Both the position numbers and the translations under genes were made by a program. A stretch of 64,000 nt of DNA, from contig NZ_JASCXJ010000001.1 of NCBI RefSeq assembly GCF_030271535.1, positions 372,001 to 436,000 on the forward strand, written 5' to 3'. This stretch comes from Nocardiopsis sp. ATB16-24. Its GTDB lineage: Bacteria; Actinomycetota; Actinomycetes; Streptosporangiales; Streptosporangiaceae. This document shows positions 44,511-53,185 of this stretch, piece by piece (the stretch's first letter is position 1; each line of letters begins with the position of its first letter). Below the pieces are notes generated by a model. It did not search any database. It was not told where the DNA came from and saw only the letters and a list, made by a program, of their open reading frames with translations.

Positions 44511-45974
44511 CTAACGGCGGCGTCCCTGCCCGCCGTAGCCCTCACCGCGCTCGAACTGCTGTCGCATCGCGGTGTCCTGCTGGTTGCGGTACTCCTCGGC
44601 CATCTGCTGCTGACGCCCGGCCGCCGCTGCGACGGCTCCTTGCGCCGACTCCAGCACGTCCTGCGCGTCGACCGCCGACTCTGCCCGTCGGAGCCGCGCG
44701 GAACCGCCGTCCATCACCTGTGGAAGCAGCTGTGCGGTGAGCAGAGTCGACAAGGCCGAGCCGTCCCCGGAACCGCTCTCGGTCTGCACCACCACGGGGC
44801 GCGGAGCGCGTTCGGCCAGCGCGGCGCCCACGTCCAGGCGACGGCGGGCCAACTCGTACTCCAGCACCGCCCGGTTGTCCCGGTAGGCGGTGGCCAGACG
44901 CTCCTGGGCCTTGGCCTCGTTCTCCGCGGCGACCAGGTCGGCCCGGCCTCGCGTCTCGATCTCGTAGCGCACCCGCTGGGCCTCGGTCTCCTGCTCCTGC
45001 AACATCTGGGCCACGTCCTTGCGCGCCTTGTTGAGGGAGGCGTTGACCTCGACGATCTTCGCGTCGCGGGTCTTCTTGGACCGCTCGATGTCCATCAGCA
45101 GGGTGTCGATACGACGCTTGCGGGTCAGCTCCCACTCCTGCTCGTAGGCCACCAGCTCCTTGGCGACCCGTTCCCGTGTGGCCAGGTGCTGCTGGTACTG
45201 GTTGGGCAGCTGCACGTCGGGGATGTTGCAGCCGGTGATCCGCACACCGTACTTCTCCAGCTGGTTGTTGAGCAGACGCCGCATGTCCTCGACGTTGGAG
45301 CCGCGCAGGTCGTAGGCGGACTCGGTGTTGACCTGACGGCTGCGCTGGCGGATGGCGTCCTGCACCGCACTGGACAGCACCAGGTCGAAGTTGCTGGCAC
45401 CGATGATCGTCACGAACCTGATGGGATCGATGATCTGGAACTTGAGGAAGAACTCGATCGACTTCAGCGGCACGTTCTCACGTGTGGGGCAGGCCAGTAC
45501 CGGAGCCGTGTAGGGGATCTCGGTACGGGTGTCCACCACGAAGTCCACCCTCGACCACGGGTGCCACAGGTAGTGGCGTCCGGGGCCGATCGCCTTCACG
45601 ACCGCGCCGTACTTGGTGAGGACGCCGTGCGTGCCCTCCTCGATCTCGACGATCGAGCCGCGCCACCACAGCAGGCCGGCCACCACGACACTGATCACGC
45701 CGACCAGCAGGGTCGGGATGGCGAGGAACGTGTAGACGGTGCCGGCGACGACCCCGCCCACCGCACCGTTCAGCGCCATCATCAACGCCGAGCACAGAGC
45801 GAACAGACCGAACCAGACCAGGATCATCCAGCGCAGGCCCCGGTTGTCGCGCGGGATGACGACGGGGACGATCGCGCCCTGGTCACCACCGCGCAGCAGG
45901 CTCGCCAGGTCGCCCCAGGAGGCGAGGGACTCCTTGATGCTGGAGCCTCTTCCGACGTTCACGGGCTGGCTCAT
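44511..45974 (-). CDS. SPFH/band 7 membrane protein (second of pair)
   Basis: A 487-residue SPFH (stomatin/prohibitin/flotillin/HflK-C) protein. N-terminal membrane segments (WMILVWFGLFALCSALMMAL; FLAIPTLLVGVISVVVAGLL) precede the SPFH domain (~115-290: VEIEEGTHGVLTKYGAVVKA; FFLKFQIIDPIRFVTI). A long coiled coil rich in Ala/Glu/Arg follows (~290-400), ending in a Gln/Gly/Arg-rich tail. Such proteins form ring-like membrane scaffolds. The ATG directly follows the stop of the upstream SPFH gene (TAG-ATG), so the two are translationally coupled. Confidence 0.88.
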   Translation of the reverse strand: MSQPVNVGRGSSIKESLASWGDLASLLRGGDQGAIVPVVIPRDNRGLRWMILVWFGLFALCSALMMALNGAVGGVVAGTVYTFLAIPTLLVGVISVVVAGLLWWRGSIVEIEEGTHGVLTKYGAVVKAIGPGRHYLWHPWSRVDFVVDTRTEIPYTAPVLACPTRENVPLKSIEFFLKFQIIDPIRFVTIIGASNFDLVLSSAVQDAIRQRSRQVNTESAYDLRGSNVEDMRRLLNNQLEKYGVRITGCNIPDVQLPNQYQQHLATRERVAKELVAYEQEWELTRKRRIDTLLMDIERSKKTRDAKIVEVNASLNKARKDVAQMLQEQETEAQRVRYEIETRGRADLVAAENEAKAQERLATAYRDNRAVLEYELARRRLDVGAALAERAPRPVVVQTESGSGDGSALSTLLTAQLLPQVMDGGSARLRRAESAVDAQDVLESAQGAVAAAAGRQQQMAEEYRNQQDTAMRQQFERGEGYGGQGRRR

Positions 45975-47726
45975 CTACTGACCTCCCTGGTTCTGTCCGG
46001 GCTGCTGGGGGCCGCTCTGCGACCACGGCGGCAGGGGCTGTTCCCCGTACGACGGGGCGTCGTGTCGCTCCGGCCGCCCGTACGTCTCCTGACCTGCCTG
46101 GGAGGCGTCGGAGAGACGTCCGTCGATGGCCTCCTCGGACACCGACTGGCGGATCTCCTCCACGAGGTCCTCACCGGGGTCCTCACCGTCGCTCCGCTCC
46201 TTGTCCGGGGCGTCGGCGTCGTCCACCAGTGCACGGATCTCCTGTTCCCGCTCGGTGATACGGCCGCGGATCTCACCCAGCCGAGAGCGGATGGCCTCCA
46301 TGTCCTCCTGCGAGAACAGGGCGGTGTCGGCTTGACCGATGATCTCCTGGGCGATGCGCAGGTAGTCCACGCTCGCGGAGTCGCCCGACCCGATCCGCAG
46401 CACCTGGGGCAGGGAGTCGGCGACGGCCTCCAGCTTGTCCAGGAGGTTCTGGCGGAAGCGGTAGTTGAGGATCTCGGGCGCCTCGGCGGCACTGACCGCG
46501 CGGATGTCCAAGGCCTGCGCCTGGAGGAGGGCCGCGTTGGCGTTGGCCTCGGACTCGGCCTCCACGAAACGCTGGCGGGCCAGCGACCGGGCGCGGTTGG
46601 TCTCCCTCTCCAGGGCGGTGTCCATCTGCGCCTGGTACTGGGCGATGTCGGCCTGGATCGCGGACAGGGTCTCGTTGAGGGTGGCCAGCTCCTTGTTCAG
46701 GTCACCCTCGTTCTGCTCCTTGCGCAACTGTAGCTCGTACTCGAAGGTGTAGGCGTCCTTGGCCACGCGCACCATCTCCGGCGCGGCCAGGTCCATCCGG
46801 TACTCCTGGCTGGAGGGCTCGGCGTGGGTGATGTTGGCGCTGGTCAGCTCCACGATCCCGCTGAACTGCCGGTTGAGCTGCTCCAGCAGGCTCTGGGTGT
46901 TGTCACCGACCATGTCGTAGATGCCCGAGGCCTCCTGGTCGTAGATGAGGCTCCGGGTGGTCTCGCTGATCGCGTTGTTGAGCTTCTCCTGGAAGCCGTG
47001 CACCCCGCCCAGCGTGTAGACGAAGTCGGTGGCGTTGACGATCCTGAACTGCACGAACAGGTCGATGGAGGCCTGTACGCCGCTCTTGGTCGGAGCCGAG
47101 CGGATCGGCGCGTTGAAGGGGTACTCGCGGGTGGTGTTGACGATGTAGGAGACGCGCTTCCAGGGGTTGAAGAGCGTGACCCGGCCGGGCTGGTAGATGT
47201 TCTCCATCTTGCCGAAGCGGGTGACGATGGCCTCACAGCCCTCCGGCACCATGACCATGCCCTGGCGCCACCACATGAACGCGGCCACCGCGAGCGTGAT
47301 GATCCAGTAGTGGATGCCGAAGAAGGGATGGATCAGCGGGTTTCCGCCCGCGATGGCCTGCGGGACCAGCAGCGTGACCGCTCCGAGCAGGCCGAGGGCC
47401 ACCAGCGCGATGGCCGGGAGCATCGTCACGAAGGTACGACCCCGAGGGATCACCATGGGACAGATGACGTGGACCGGACCACCGGAGCCACGCTCGTAGT
47501 AACTGCGGTTGATCGCCTCGCCCGCGTTGTTGAGGGAGGTGCTCTTCTGCTCGATCCGGGTCCCGACCGAGTCGCCCTGTTCACGGGCGGCGATGAAGTC
47601 CCTGGGGTCGAGCCCACCGCCTTCGGTGGCCTGTTGTAGTGCGTCTGACACCGCCTTGCGCGGGTCGCCCCCTTGGGCGACGGCGCCGGCCGCGCTGCGC
47701 ACGGTCTGCGCGAACGACATAGGCAT
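45975..47726 (-). CDS. SPFH/band 7 membrane protein (first of pair)
   Basis: A 583-residue SPFH protein. A ~90-residue cytoplasmic N-terminus is followed by two membrane segments (VTMLPAIALVALGLLGAVTL; IHYWIITLAVAAFMWW), the SPFH domain (~150-320: MVPEGCEAIVTRFGKMENIY; SIDLFVQFRIVNATDFVY), a coiled coil (~330-420: LNKELATLNETLSAIQADIA) and an acidic then Gln/Pro/Gly-rich tail. It pairs with the adjacent SPFH gene, much as HflK pairs with HflC. ATG 47726 follows AAGGAG by six bases. An ECF-type promoter lies 39-64 bases upstream. Confidence 0.88.
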   Translation of the reverse strand: MPMSFAQTVRSAAGAVAQGGDPRKAVSDALQQATEGGGLDPRDFIAAREQGDSVGTRIEQKSTSLNNAGEAINRSYYERGSGGPVHVICPMVIPRGRTFVTMLPAIALVALGLLGAVTLLVPQAIAGGNPLIHPFFGIHYWIITLAVAAFMWWRQGMVMVPEGCEAIVTRFGKMENIYQPGRVTLFNPWKRVSYIVNTTREYPFNAPIRSAPTKSGVQASIDLFVQFRIVNATDFVYTLGGVHGFQEKLNNAISETTRSLIYDQEASGIYDMVGDNTQSLLEQLNRQFSGIVELTSANITHAEPSSQEYRMDLAAPEMVRVAKDAYTFEYELQLRKEQNEGDLNKELATLNETLSAIQADIAQYQAQMDTALERETNRARSLARQRFVEAESEANANAALLQAQALDIRAVSAAEAPEILNYRFRQNLLDKLEAVADSLPQVLRIGSGDSASVDYLRIAQEIIGQADTALFSQEDMEAIRSRLGEIRGRITEREQEIRALVDDADAPDKERSDGEDPGEDLVEEIRQSVSEEAIDGRLSDASQAGQETYGRPERHDAPSYGEQPLPPWSQSGPQQPGQNQGGQ

Positions 47727-47764
47727 GAACTCCTTGTCGGGAGGTTCGGGGAACTATCGACTTC

Positions 47765-47790
47765 GACGCCGCGTATCACGGTCCGGTTCC
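47765..47790 (-). promoter_or_regulatory. ECF-sigma-type promoter of the SPFH operon
   Basis: On the minus strand GGAACC (47790-47785), a 16-base spacer, then CGTC (47768-47765). This matches the usual ECF sigma promoter layout (GGAAC/AAC -35, CGTC -10). The predicted start of transcription leaves a ~30-base leader containing AAGGAG before the ATG at 47726. The rest of 47727-48139 (413 bases) contains only this and the nrdJ terminator. Confidence 0.55.
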
Positions 47791-47925
47791 TGGGGGAGGC
47801 CGTTCACGTGGCCAGACGAGCCGTAGTGGACAGACCAACCTTGACATGAGAGACGACCGAAACCCAGAGGTCGTGTCCCGAGCGTGACCAGGAGGACCGA
47901 GGGAGAAGTCCAGGTCGGTGAACAC

Positions 47926-47962
47926 GGAGAGGGGCACGGCGTCGGGCGCCGTGCCCCTCTCC
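47926..47962 (-). terminator. Terminator downstream of nrdJ
   Basis: Sixteen-base perfect arms (ggagaggggcacggcg / cgccgtgcccctctcc) and a five-base loop, about 180 bases past the nrdJ stop on the minus strand. Confidence 0.75.
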
Positions 47963-48139
47963 TCGTCCTCGACGCCGCTGACGCGGCGTGCTCATGCGGA
48001 GTATGCGGTCTTTCCCGAGCCGCCCGAGCGGCCATCCTCGATCCGGTAGCGCTGAAGCCCGCCCGCCTCCCGCGAGGGCGAGGGTCTGCCGGGTGGCGGG
48101 CCCTCGCTCCACGGCGCTCCCTGGGAAGGACGCCCGGGG

Positions 48140-50971
48140 TCAGCTGCAACCGCTGGTGGCCCCGCACCCCTCACAGGCGTAGCAGCTGCCCGACGGACGC
48201 ATCTTGGTACCGCAGGTCATGCACAACGGCGCGTCGGCGACGAAGCCCTTGTCCTCCATCAGCTCGGCCGTGGAGTGGGCGCTGGTGGGCCTCTCCGCCG
48301 TGGCGGGCCTCTCCGACTCGGCCGGGGCCTCCTCCGACCGGGTCTCGCTGGTGGCCGCGGACTGGGCGTAGGACTCCACCTGAGCCGCGACCTGGGCCGG
48401 ATCGTCACCCGCCACCTGGGCCTCACGCTCGGAGGCCGAGAACACTCCCAGGGCGGCGCGGTCCTCGTAGGGCAGGTAGTCCAGGGCCAGACGACGGAAG
48501 ATGTAGTCCACCACCGACTGGGCCATGCGGATGTCGGGGTCGTCGGTCATGCCCGCGGGGTCGAACCGCATGTTCGTGAACTTCTCCACGTAGGTCTCCA
48601 ACGGCACCCCGTACTGTAGGGCGATGGAGATCGCGATGGAGAAGGCGTCCATCACCCCGGCCAGGGTCGATCCCTGCTTGCCGAGCTTCATGAACACCTC
48701 GCCCAGACCGTTGTCCGGGTAGGAGCCCGCCGTGATGTACCCCTCGGCACCACCGACGGAGAACGACGTGGTCTCGCTCGGACGCTTCTTGGGCAGGCGA
48801 CGCCGGACCGGACGGACCACCTCGACGACCCGCTCCTCGGGCTCGGCCTTCTTCTCCGTCTTACCGCTGGAGAGCGGCTGGCCCACCTTGCAGTTGTCAC
48901 GGTAGACCGCGAGCGCCTTCAGTCCCATCTTCCAGCCCTGGAAGTAGATGTGCTCGAAGTCCTCGACCCCCGCCTCCTCCGGCACGTTCACCGTCTTGGA
49001 GATCGCACCGGACAGGAACGGCTGCACGGCGGCCATCATCCGCACGTGCCCCATGGGCTCGATGTAGCGGCGGCCCATCGCGCAGTCGAACACCTCGTAG
49101 TGCTCGGGCTTCAGGCCGGGCGCGTCCACGATGTGGCCGTTCTCGGACACGTACGCCACGATCGCCTCGATCTGCTCGTCCTGGTAGCCCAGGGTGCCGA
49201 GGGCGCGGGGGATGGCCTGGTTGACGATCTGCATCGAACCGCCGCCCACCAGCTTCTTGAACTTGACCAGCGAGAAGTCGGGCTCGATACCGGTGGTGTC
49301 GCAGTCCATCATGAAGCCGATGGTCCCCGTGGGCGCCAACAGACTCGCCTGGGCGTTGCGCCATCCGTTGCGCTCGCCGATCCTCAGGCACTCGGCCCAC
49401 TCACGGGTGGCCGCGGAGTGGATCGGCTCCTCCAGGGCGCCCACGGTGCGCAGGTCGTCGTTGGCGGCGGCGTGCTTGCGCATGACCCTCTTGTGGGCCT
49501 GCTCGTTGCGCGCGTAGCCGGCGTAGGGTCCGACCACCCCGGCCAGCTCGGCGCTGCGCCGGTAGGCGGTCCCCGTCATCAGCGAGGTGATGGCCGCCGC
49601 GACGGCGCGCCCACCGTCGGAGTCGTAGGCGTGACCGCTGGCCATCAGCAGGGCGCCCAGGTTGGCGTAGCCGATGCCGAGCTGGCGGTAGGCGCGGGTC
49701 GTCTCGCCGATCTTCTCGGTCGGGAAGTCGGCGAAGGTGATGGAGATGTCCATCGCCGTGATCACCAGCTCGGTGAGCCTGGTGAAACGCTCCACGTCGA
49801 AGGTGCCGTCCTCGCGCAGGAACTTCAACAGGTTGATCGAGGCCAGGTTGCAGGAGGAGTCGTCCAGCGAGAGGTACTCGCTGCACGGGTTGCTCGCGCT
49901 GATGCGTCCGCTCTCGGGGTTGGTGTGCCAGTCCTGGATCGTGCCGTCGTACTGGATCCCGGGATCGGCGCACTCCCACGCGGCCCTGGCCATGCGCCGG
50001 AACAGCTCTCCGGCGTCGACGGTGGCCACGACCTCGCCGGTGGTACGGGAGGTCAGGCCGAATTCGGAACCGGTCTCCACCGCACGCATGAACTCGTCGG
50101 AGACCCGCACCGAGTTGTTGGCGTTCTGGTACTGGACGCTGAACATGTCCTCGCCGCCCAGGTCCACGTCGAAACCGGCGTCGCGCAGGGCACGGATCTT
50201 GTGCTCCTCACGGGCCTTGGTCTCGATGAACTCCTCGATGTCGGGGTGGTCGACGTCCAGGACGACCATCTTGGCCGCCCGGCGGGTCGCGCCGCCGGAC
50301 TTGATGGTCCCGGCCGAGGCGTCGGCACCGCGCATGAAGGACACGGGGCCCGAGGCGGTGCCGCCGGAGGAGAGCAGTTCCTTGCTGGAGCGGATACGCG
50401 ACAGGTTCACACCCGCGCCGGATCCGCCCTTGAAGATGATCCCCTCCTCCTTGTACCAGTCCAGGATCGACTCCATGGTGTCGTCCACGGACAGGATGAA
50501 GCACGCGCTGACCTGCTGGGCCGACGTGGTGCCGACGTTGAACCACACCGGGGAGTTGAAGCTGAACATCTGGTGTGCGAGGGCGTACTTCAACTCGTGG
50601 TCGAAGACCTCGGCGTCCGCCTCGGAGGCGAAGTAGCCGTGCTCGCGCCCGGTCTCGGTGTAGACGCCGACGACCCGGTCGATGAGCTGTTTGAGGCTCC
50701 ACTCGCGTTCGGGGGTGCCGACGGCGCCGCGGAAGTACTTGCTCGCCACGATCTGCGTGGCGTTCATCGACCAGGAGGTGGGGAACTCCACTCCGCGTTG
50801 CTCGAAGTTGACCGTGCCGTCGCGCCAGTTCGTCATGACGACGTCGCGGCGCTCCCACTCCAACTCGTCGTAGGGGTGTACACCGGTCGAGGTGAACACC
50901 CGCTTCATCTTCATCCCCTTGCGGCTGTTCTTGCCCTTGCGCCCCGTCGGGCCGCTGGCGGTTTCCGTCAT
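48140..50971 (-). CDS. nrdJ: Vitamin B12-dependent (class II) ribonucleotide reductase
   Basis: A 943-residue adenosylcobalamin-dependent ribonucleotide reductase. Conserved elements are FNSPVWFNVG, GGSGAGVNLSRIRSS (effector/catalytic region), NPCSEYLSLDDSSCNLASIN (active-site loop NPCSE) and APTGTIGFMMDCDTTGIEPD. The C-terminus has the zinc-binding-like CMTCGTKMRPSG and CYACEGCGATSGCS, with the redox cysteines at the end. It makes deoxyribonucleotides for DNA synthesis without oxygen. ATG 50971 has GGGGGAGA upstream. It follows nrdR by 164 bases in the conserved actinomycete nrdRJ order. I did not recognise a cobalamin riboswitch before it. Confidence 0.95.
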   Translation of the reverse strand: MTETASGPTGRKGKNSRKGMKMKRVFTSTGVHPYDELEWERRDVVMTNWRDGTVNFEQRGVEFPTSWSMNATQIVASKYFRGAVGTPEREWSLKQLIDRVVGVYTETGREHGYFASEADAEVFDHELKYALAHQMFSFNSPVWFNVGTTSAQQVSACFILSVDDTMESILDWYKEEGIIFKGGSGAGVNLSRIRSSKELLSSGGTASGPVSFMRGADASAGTIKSGGATRRAAKMVVLDVDHPDIEEFIETKAREEHKIRALRDAGFDVDLGGEDMFSVQYQNANNSVRVSDEFMRAVETGSEFGLTSRTTGEVVATVDAGELFRRMARAAWECADPGIQYDGTIQDWHTNPESGRISASNPCSEYLSLDDSSCNLASINLLKFLREDGTFDVERFTRLTELVITAMDISITFADFPTEKIGETTRAYRQLGIGYANLGALLMASGHAYDSDGGRAVAAAITSLMTGTAYRRSAELAGVVGPYAGYARNEQAHKRVMRKHAAANDDLRTVGALEEPIHSAATREWAECLRIGERNGWRNAQASLLAPTGTIGFMMDCDTTGIEPDFSLVKFKKLVGGGSMQIVNQAIPRALGTLGYQDEQIEAIVAYVSENGHIVDAPGLKPEHYEVFDCAMGRRYIEPMGHVRMMAAVQPFLSGAISKTVNVPEEAGVEDFEHIYFQGWKMGLKALAVYRDNCKVGQPLSSGKTEKKAEPEERVVEVVRPVRRRLPKKRPSETTSFSVGGAEGYITAGSYPDNGLGEVFMKLGKQGSTLAGVMDAFSIAISIALQYGVPLETYVEKFTNMRFDPAGMTDDPDIRMAQSVVDYIFRRLALDYLPYEDRAALGVFSASEREAQVAGDDPAQVAAQVESYAQSAATSETRSEEAPAESERPATAERPTSAHSTAELMEDKGFVADAPLCMTCGTKMRPSGSCYACEGCGATSGCS

Positions 50972-51135
50972 CGCGGAGTCTCCCCCTACCTCGTGTGCAC
51001 GGACTGCCCACCGTGCGCGGCGTCCTTGTCGTGGGGTGGCCGGATTCGAGCGTGCCTCACCCCGTGTCCGCCTCCCGGCGGCGTCCGGCCCGCGGTCCCT
51101 TCCCGACCGCGGGAAGGCACTTCCGGGTGGTGTCG

Positions 51136-51624
51136 TTACCGGTCGACCTTCTCACCGAGGGGGTCCTCACCCTCGGGCTTGCGGTCCCTGCGCAGACTGG
51201 CGATCTCGGCCTCGAAGTCGGCGAGGCTCTCGAAGCCGCGGTAGACGCTGGCGAAGTGCAGGTAGGCGACCTCGTCCAGCTCTCGCATGGGGCCCAGGAT
51301 CGCCAGGCCGATCTCGTGTGCCGGGATCTCGGCCACGCCGCGACCGCGGATCTCCTCCTCGACCTGCTGCCCGAGTTTGGCGAGCGCGTCCTCCGAGACC
51401 GGGCGGCCCTGGCAGGCCCGACGCACCCCGGCGATGATCTTGGCCCTGCTGAAGGGCTCCGTGACCCCGGAGCGTTTGGCGACCATCAACAGGACGGTCT
51501 CCTGGGTGGTGAACCTGCGCTCGCACACGGGGCAGGACCTCCTGCGCCGGATGGCGGCTCCGTCGTCGGTGGACCTGCTGTCGATCACCCTGGTGTCCGG
51601 ATGGCGGCAGAACGGACAGTGCAT
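51136..51624 (-). CDS. nrdR: Transcriptional regulator NrdR
   Basis: A 162-residue NrdR repressor. The N-terminal zinc ribbon [17 protein letters not shown] and [17 protein letters not shown] gives two CxxC pairs; the ATP-cone follows ([40 protein letters not shown]). It senses ATP/dATP and represses ribonucleotide reductase genes, here nrdJ downstream. Start ATG 51624. Two inverted 16-base boxes upstream (51675-51723) are probably its own operator, so the operon is autoregulated. Confidence 0.95.
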   Translation of the reverse strand: MHCPFCRHPDTRVIDSRSTDDGAAIRRRRSCPVCERRFTTQETVLLMVAKRSGVTEPFSRAKIIAGVRRACQGRPVSEDALAKLGQQVEEEIRGRGVAEIPAHEIGLAILGPMRELDEVAYLHFASVYRGFESLADFEAEIASLRRDRKPEGEDPLGEKVDR

Positions 51625-51674
51625 CCTCGTTCACCTGCTTCTTTCACCGAGCGACAACCCGCAAGCACCACTAA

Positions 51675-51723
51675 ACCACAACCTCTGGGCGGTTTCATCT
51701 CTTCAAGCCCCAGATGTTGTGGT
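51675..51723. promoter_or_regulatory. Paired NrdR boxes
   Basis: ACCACAACCTCTGGGC (51675-51690) and CCCCAGATGTTGTGGT (51708-51723) are inverted copies of one another with 14 of 16 matches, and their centres are 33 bases apart, about three helical turns. Each is a weak palindrome fitting the NrdR box pattern (acaCwAtATaTwGtgt) at most core positions. They lie 51-99 bases before the nrdR start. Confidence 0.65.
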
Positions 51724-52029
51724 CGAATCTAGAGATCGAACCTAGAGGTCCGCGTCGCGCGACGCAACCCGGCACGCGACACGCCCCCGGCGCGACATGC
51801 GCCCGGGGAGGACGAGGCGTGATGACTCCGATGCCTTCGGAGGAGGGGGACGGTGCCCTCGGGCCTGTGCGGGGACGCCCGGCACCGCGGTACAGGATAG
51901 CGCCGCGGACGAGCGGACCCACGGGCGAGGACGGCCCGCGCCTCCGCACCCCGCGACGCCCACGGAATTTCGGCCGACCCGCCACCCGACGGGGGACCTT
52001 CCGCATACCGCCGATCCTCGTCTCACGGA

Positions 52030-52072
52030 CACGTGTTCGCGCATTCGGCGTACAACTCCACGTGAGCACGTG
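52030..52072. repeat. Three CACGTG motifs in the nrdR-lexA intergenic region
   Basis: CACGTG occurs at 52030-52035, 52059-52064 and 52067-52072; the last two form CACGTGagCACGTG. The 670-base gap 51625-52294 between divergent nrdR and lexA contains these, the NrdR boxes and the SOS box; no convincing gene lies in it. Confidence 0.4.
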
Positions 52073-52133
52073 TACACACATAAGAGCAGGTCGGAAATTG
52101 GCCGCGAAAAAGCGTCGCGCAATTACGCCGACC

Positions 52134-52149
52134 TCGAACGCTTGTTTGA
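52134..52149 (+). promoter_or_regulatory. LexA (SOS) box
   Basis: TCGAACgcttGTTTGA matches the actinobacterial/Gram-positive SOS box TCGAAC-N4-GTTCGA with one mismatch. It is 145 bases before the lexA start, as expected for LexA autorepression. Confidence 0.75.
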
Positions 52150-52294
52150 TATCACCGTGTGCAACGACTAAAGTTGGCGGTGATTTCACACCGGTTCCAC
52201 CTCCCGTGGACCCCAGGTCGGCGCGGTCGCGAGCCGGTGGTGGTCAGTCACACAAGCAGGCCCTGACCGAACCGAATGCCGAGGAGGCCCGGCC

Positions 52295-53014
52295 GTGCCG
52301 GAGGAGAATCCCGGAACCGAAGACACCGCCACCGTGCTCACCGCAGTGGAGAATGACGGCGGGTCCACGCCCGAAGCCCCCAAACTGACCGCGCGTCAGC
52401 AGAGCGTGCTGAACTGCATCCAGCGCTATGTGCGCGAGCGGGGTTTCCCCCCGTCCATAAGGGAGATCGGGGAAGCGGTCGGTCTGTCCAGTCCGTCCAG
52501 TGTGGCGCACCAGCTCAAGGTGCTCCAGCGCAAGGGCTACCTGCACCGTGACCAGAACCGGCCCCGCGCCGTGGAACTGCGCACCCCCGGACGCGCCGGC
52601 GGACAGGCCCTGAGGCCGGAGGACATCGACCCCTCCCGCGCCGCGGCCGTGCCGCTCGTGGGCCGGATCGCCGCCGGTGGCCCGATCCTGGCCGAGGAGG
52701 CGGTGGAGGACGTGCTCTCCCTGCCGCGTCAACTGGTGGGCGAGGGTCGTCTGTTCATGCTCACCGTCGTCGGCGACTCGATGATCGACGCGGCCATCAC
52801 CGACGGAGACCTCGTCGTGGTCCGCCAACAGCCCGAGGCGGACAACGGCGACATCGTCGCGGCGCTGCTGGACGAGGAGGCGACCGTCAAGGTGTTCCGC
52901 CGTGAGGAGGAGGGCGGTGTGTGGTTGTTGCCGCGCAACGAGGCCTACGAACCGATCAACGGCGACCAGGCCACCATCCTGGGCAAGGTCGTGGCCGTGA
53001 TGCGTCGCGTCTGA
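52295..53014 (+). CDS. lexA: SOS repressor LexA
   Basis: A 239-residue LexA. Residues ~30-95 are the winged helix-turn-helix ([60 protein letters not shown]). The C-terminal S24 peptidase domain carries the self-cleavage Ala-Gly in [12 protein letters not shown], the nucleophile Ser162 in GDSM and the general-base Lys199 in TVKVF. DNA damage triggers RecA-stimulated self-cleavage and derepression of repair genes. GTG 52295 follows GAGGAGG. An SOS box lies upstream. Confidence 0.95.
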   Translation: MPEENPGTEDTATVLTAVENDGGSTPEAPKLTARQQSVLNCIQRYVRERGFPPSIREIGEAVGLSSPSSVAHQLKVLQRKGYLHRDQNRPRAVELRTPGRAGGQALRPEDIDPSRAAAVPLVGRIAAGGPILAEEAVEDVLSLPRQLVGEGRLFMLTVVGDSMIDAAITDGDLVVVRQQPEADNGDIVAALLDEEATVKVFRREEEGGVWLLPRNEAYEPINGDQATILGKVVAVMRRV

Positions 53015-53111
53015 GCGTGGCGGACGTCCCGGTCCGTGCCCCTCGGACGGGCCGGGGCGCCCCCCGCGTACGGACACGCGCAGCGGCCGGCGGTCGTCCT
53101 GTGGGGCGACT

Positions 53112-53148
53112 CCCCGTCCGCCCGTCGGGGCGGCGTCGCCGGACGGGG
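53112..53148 (+). terminator. Probable lexA terminator
   Basis: Nine-base arms (ccccgtccg / cggacgggg) around a GC-rich loop, about 100 bases after the lexA stop and before the next promoter. Confidence 0.5.
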
Positions 53149-53173
53149 GCGTGGGGAGGGCCTACCGGGCCGC

Positions 53174-53179
53174 TAGTCT
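53174..53179 (+). promoter_or_regulatory. Leaderless-type -10 hexamer
   Basis: TAGTCT followed by six bases and GTG 53186, the start of the lipoprotein hydrolase. The six bases are gagggg, which is also purine-rich, so a short leader cannot be excluded. Confidence 0.5.
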
Positions 53180-53185
53180 GAGGGG

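Noticed and set aside
50972..51135. Cobalamin riboswitch before nrdJ
   Set aside because: Looked for because NrdJ uses B12; no B12-box-like conserved core or suitable leader length was recognised, and NrdR control explains regulation.
51714..52388. 224-codon frame across the nrdR-lexA intergenic region
   Set aside because: Composition is Arg/Pro-rich without codon bias, it runs into lexA in another frame, and it overlaps the regulatory boxes.
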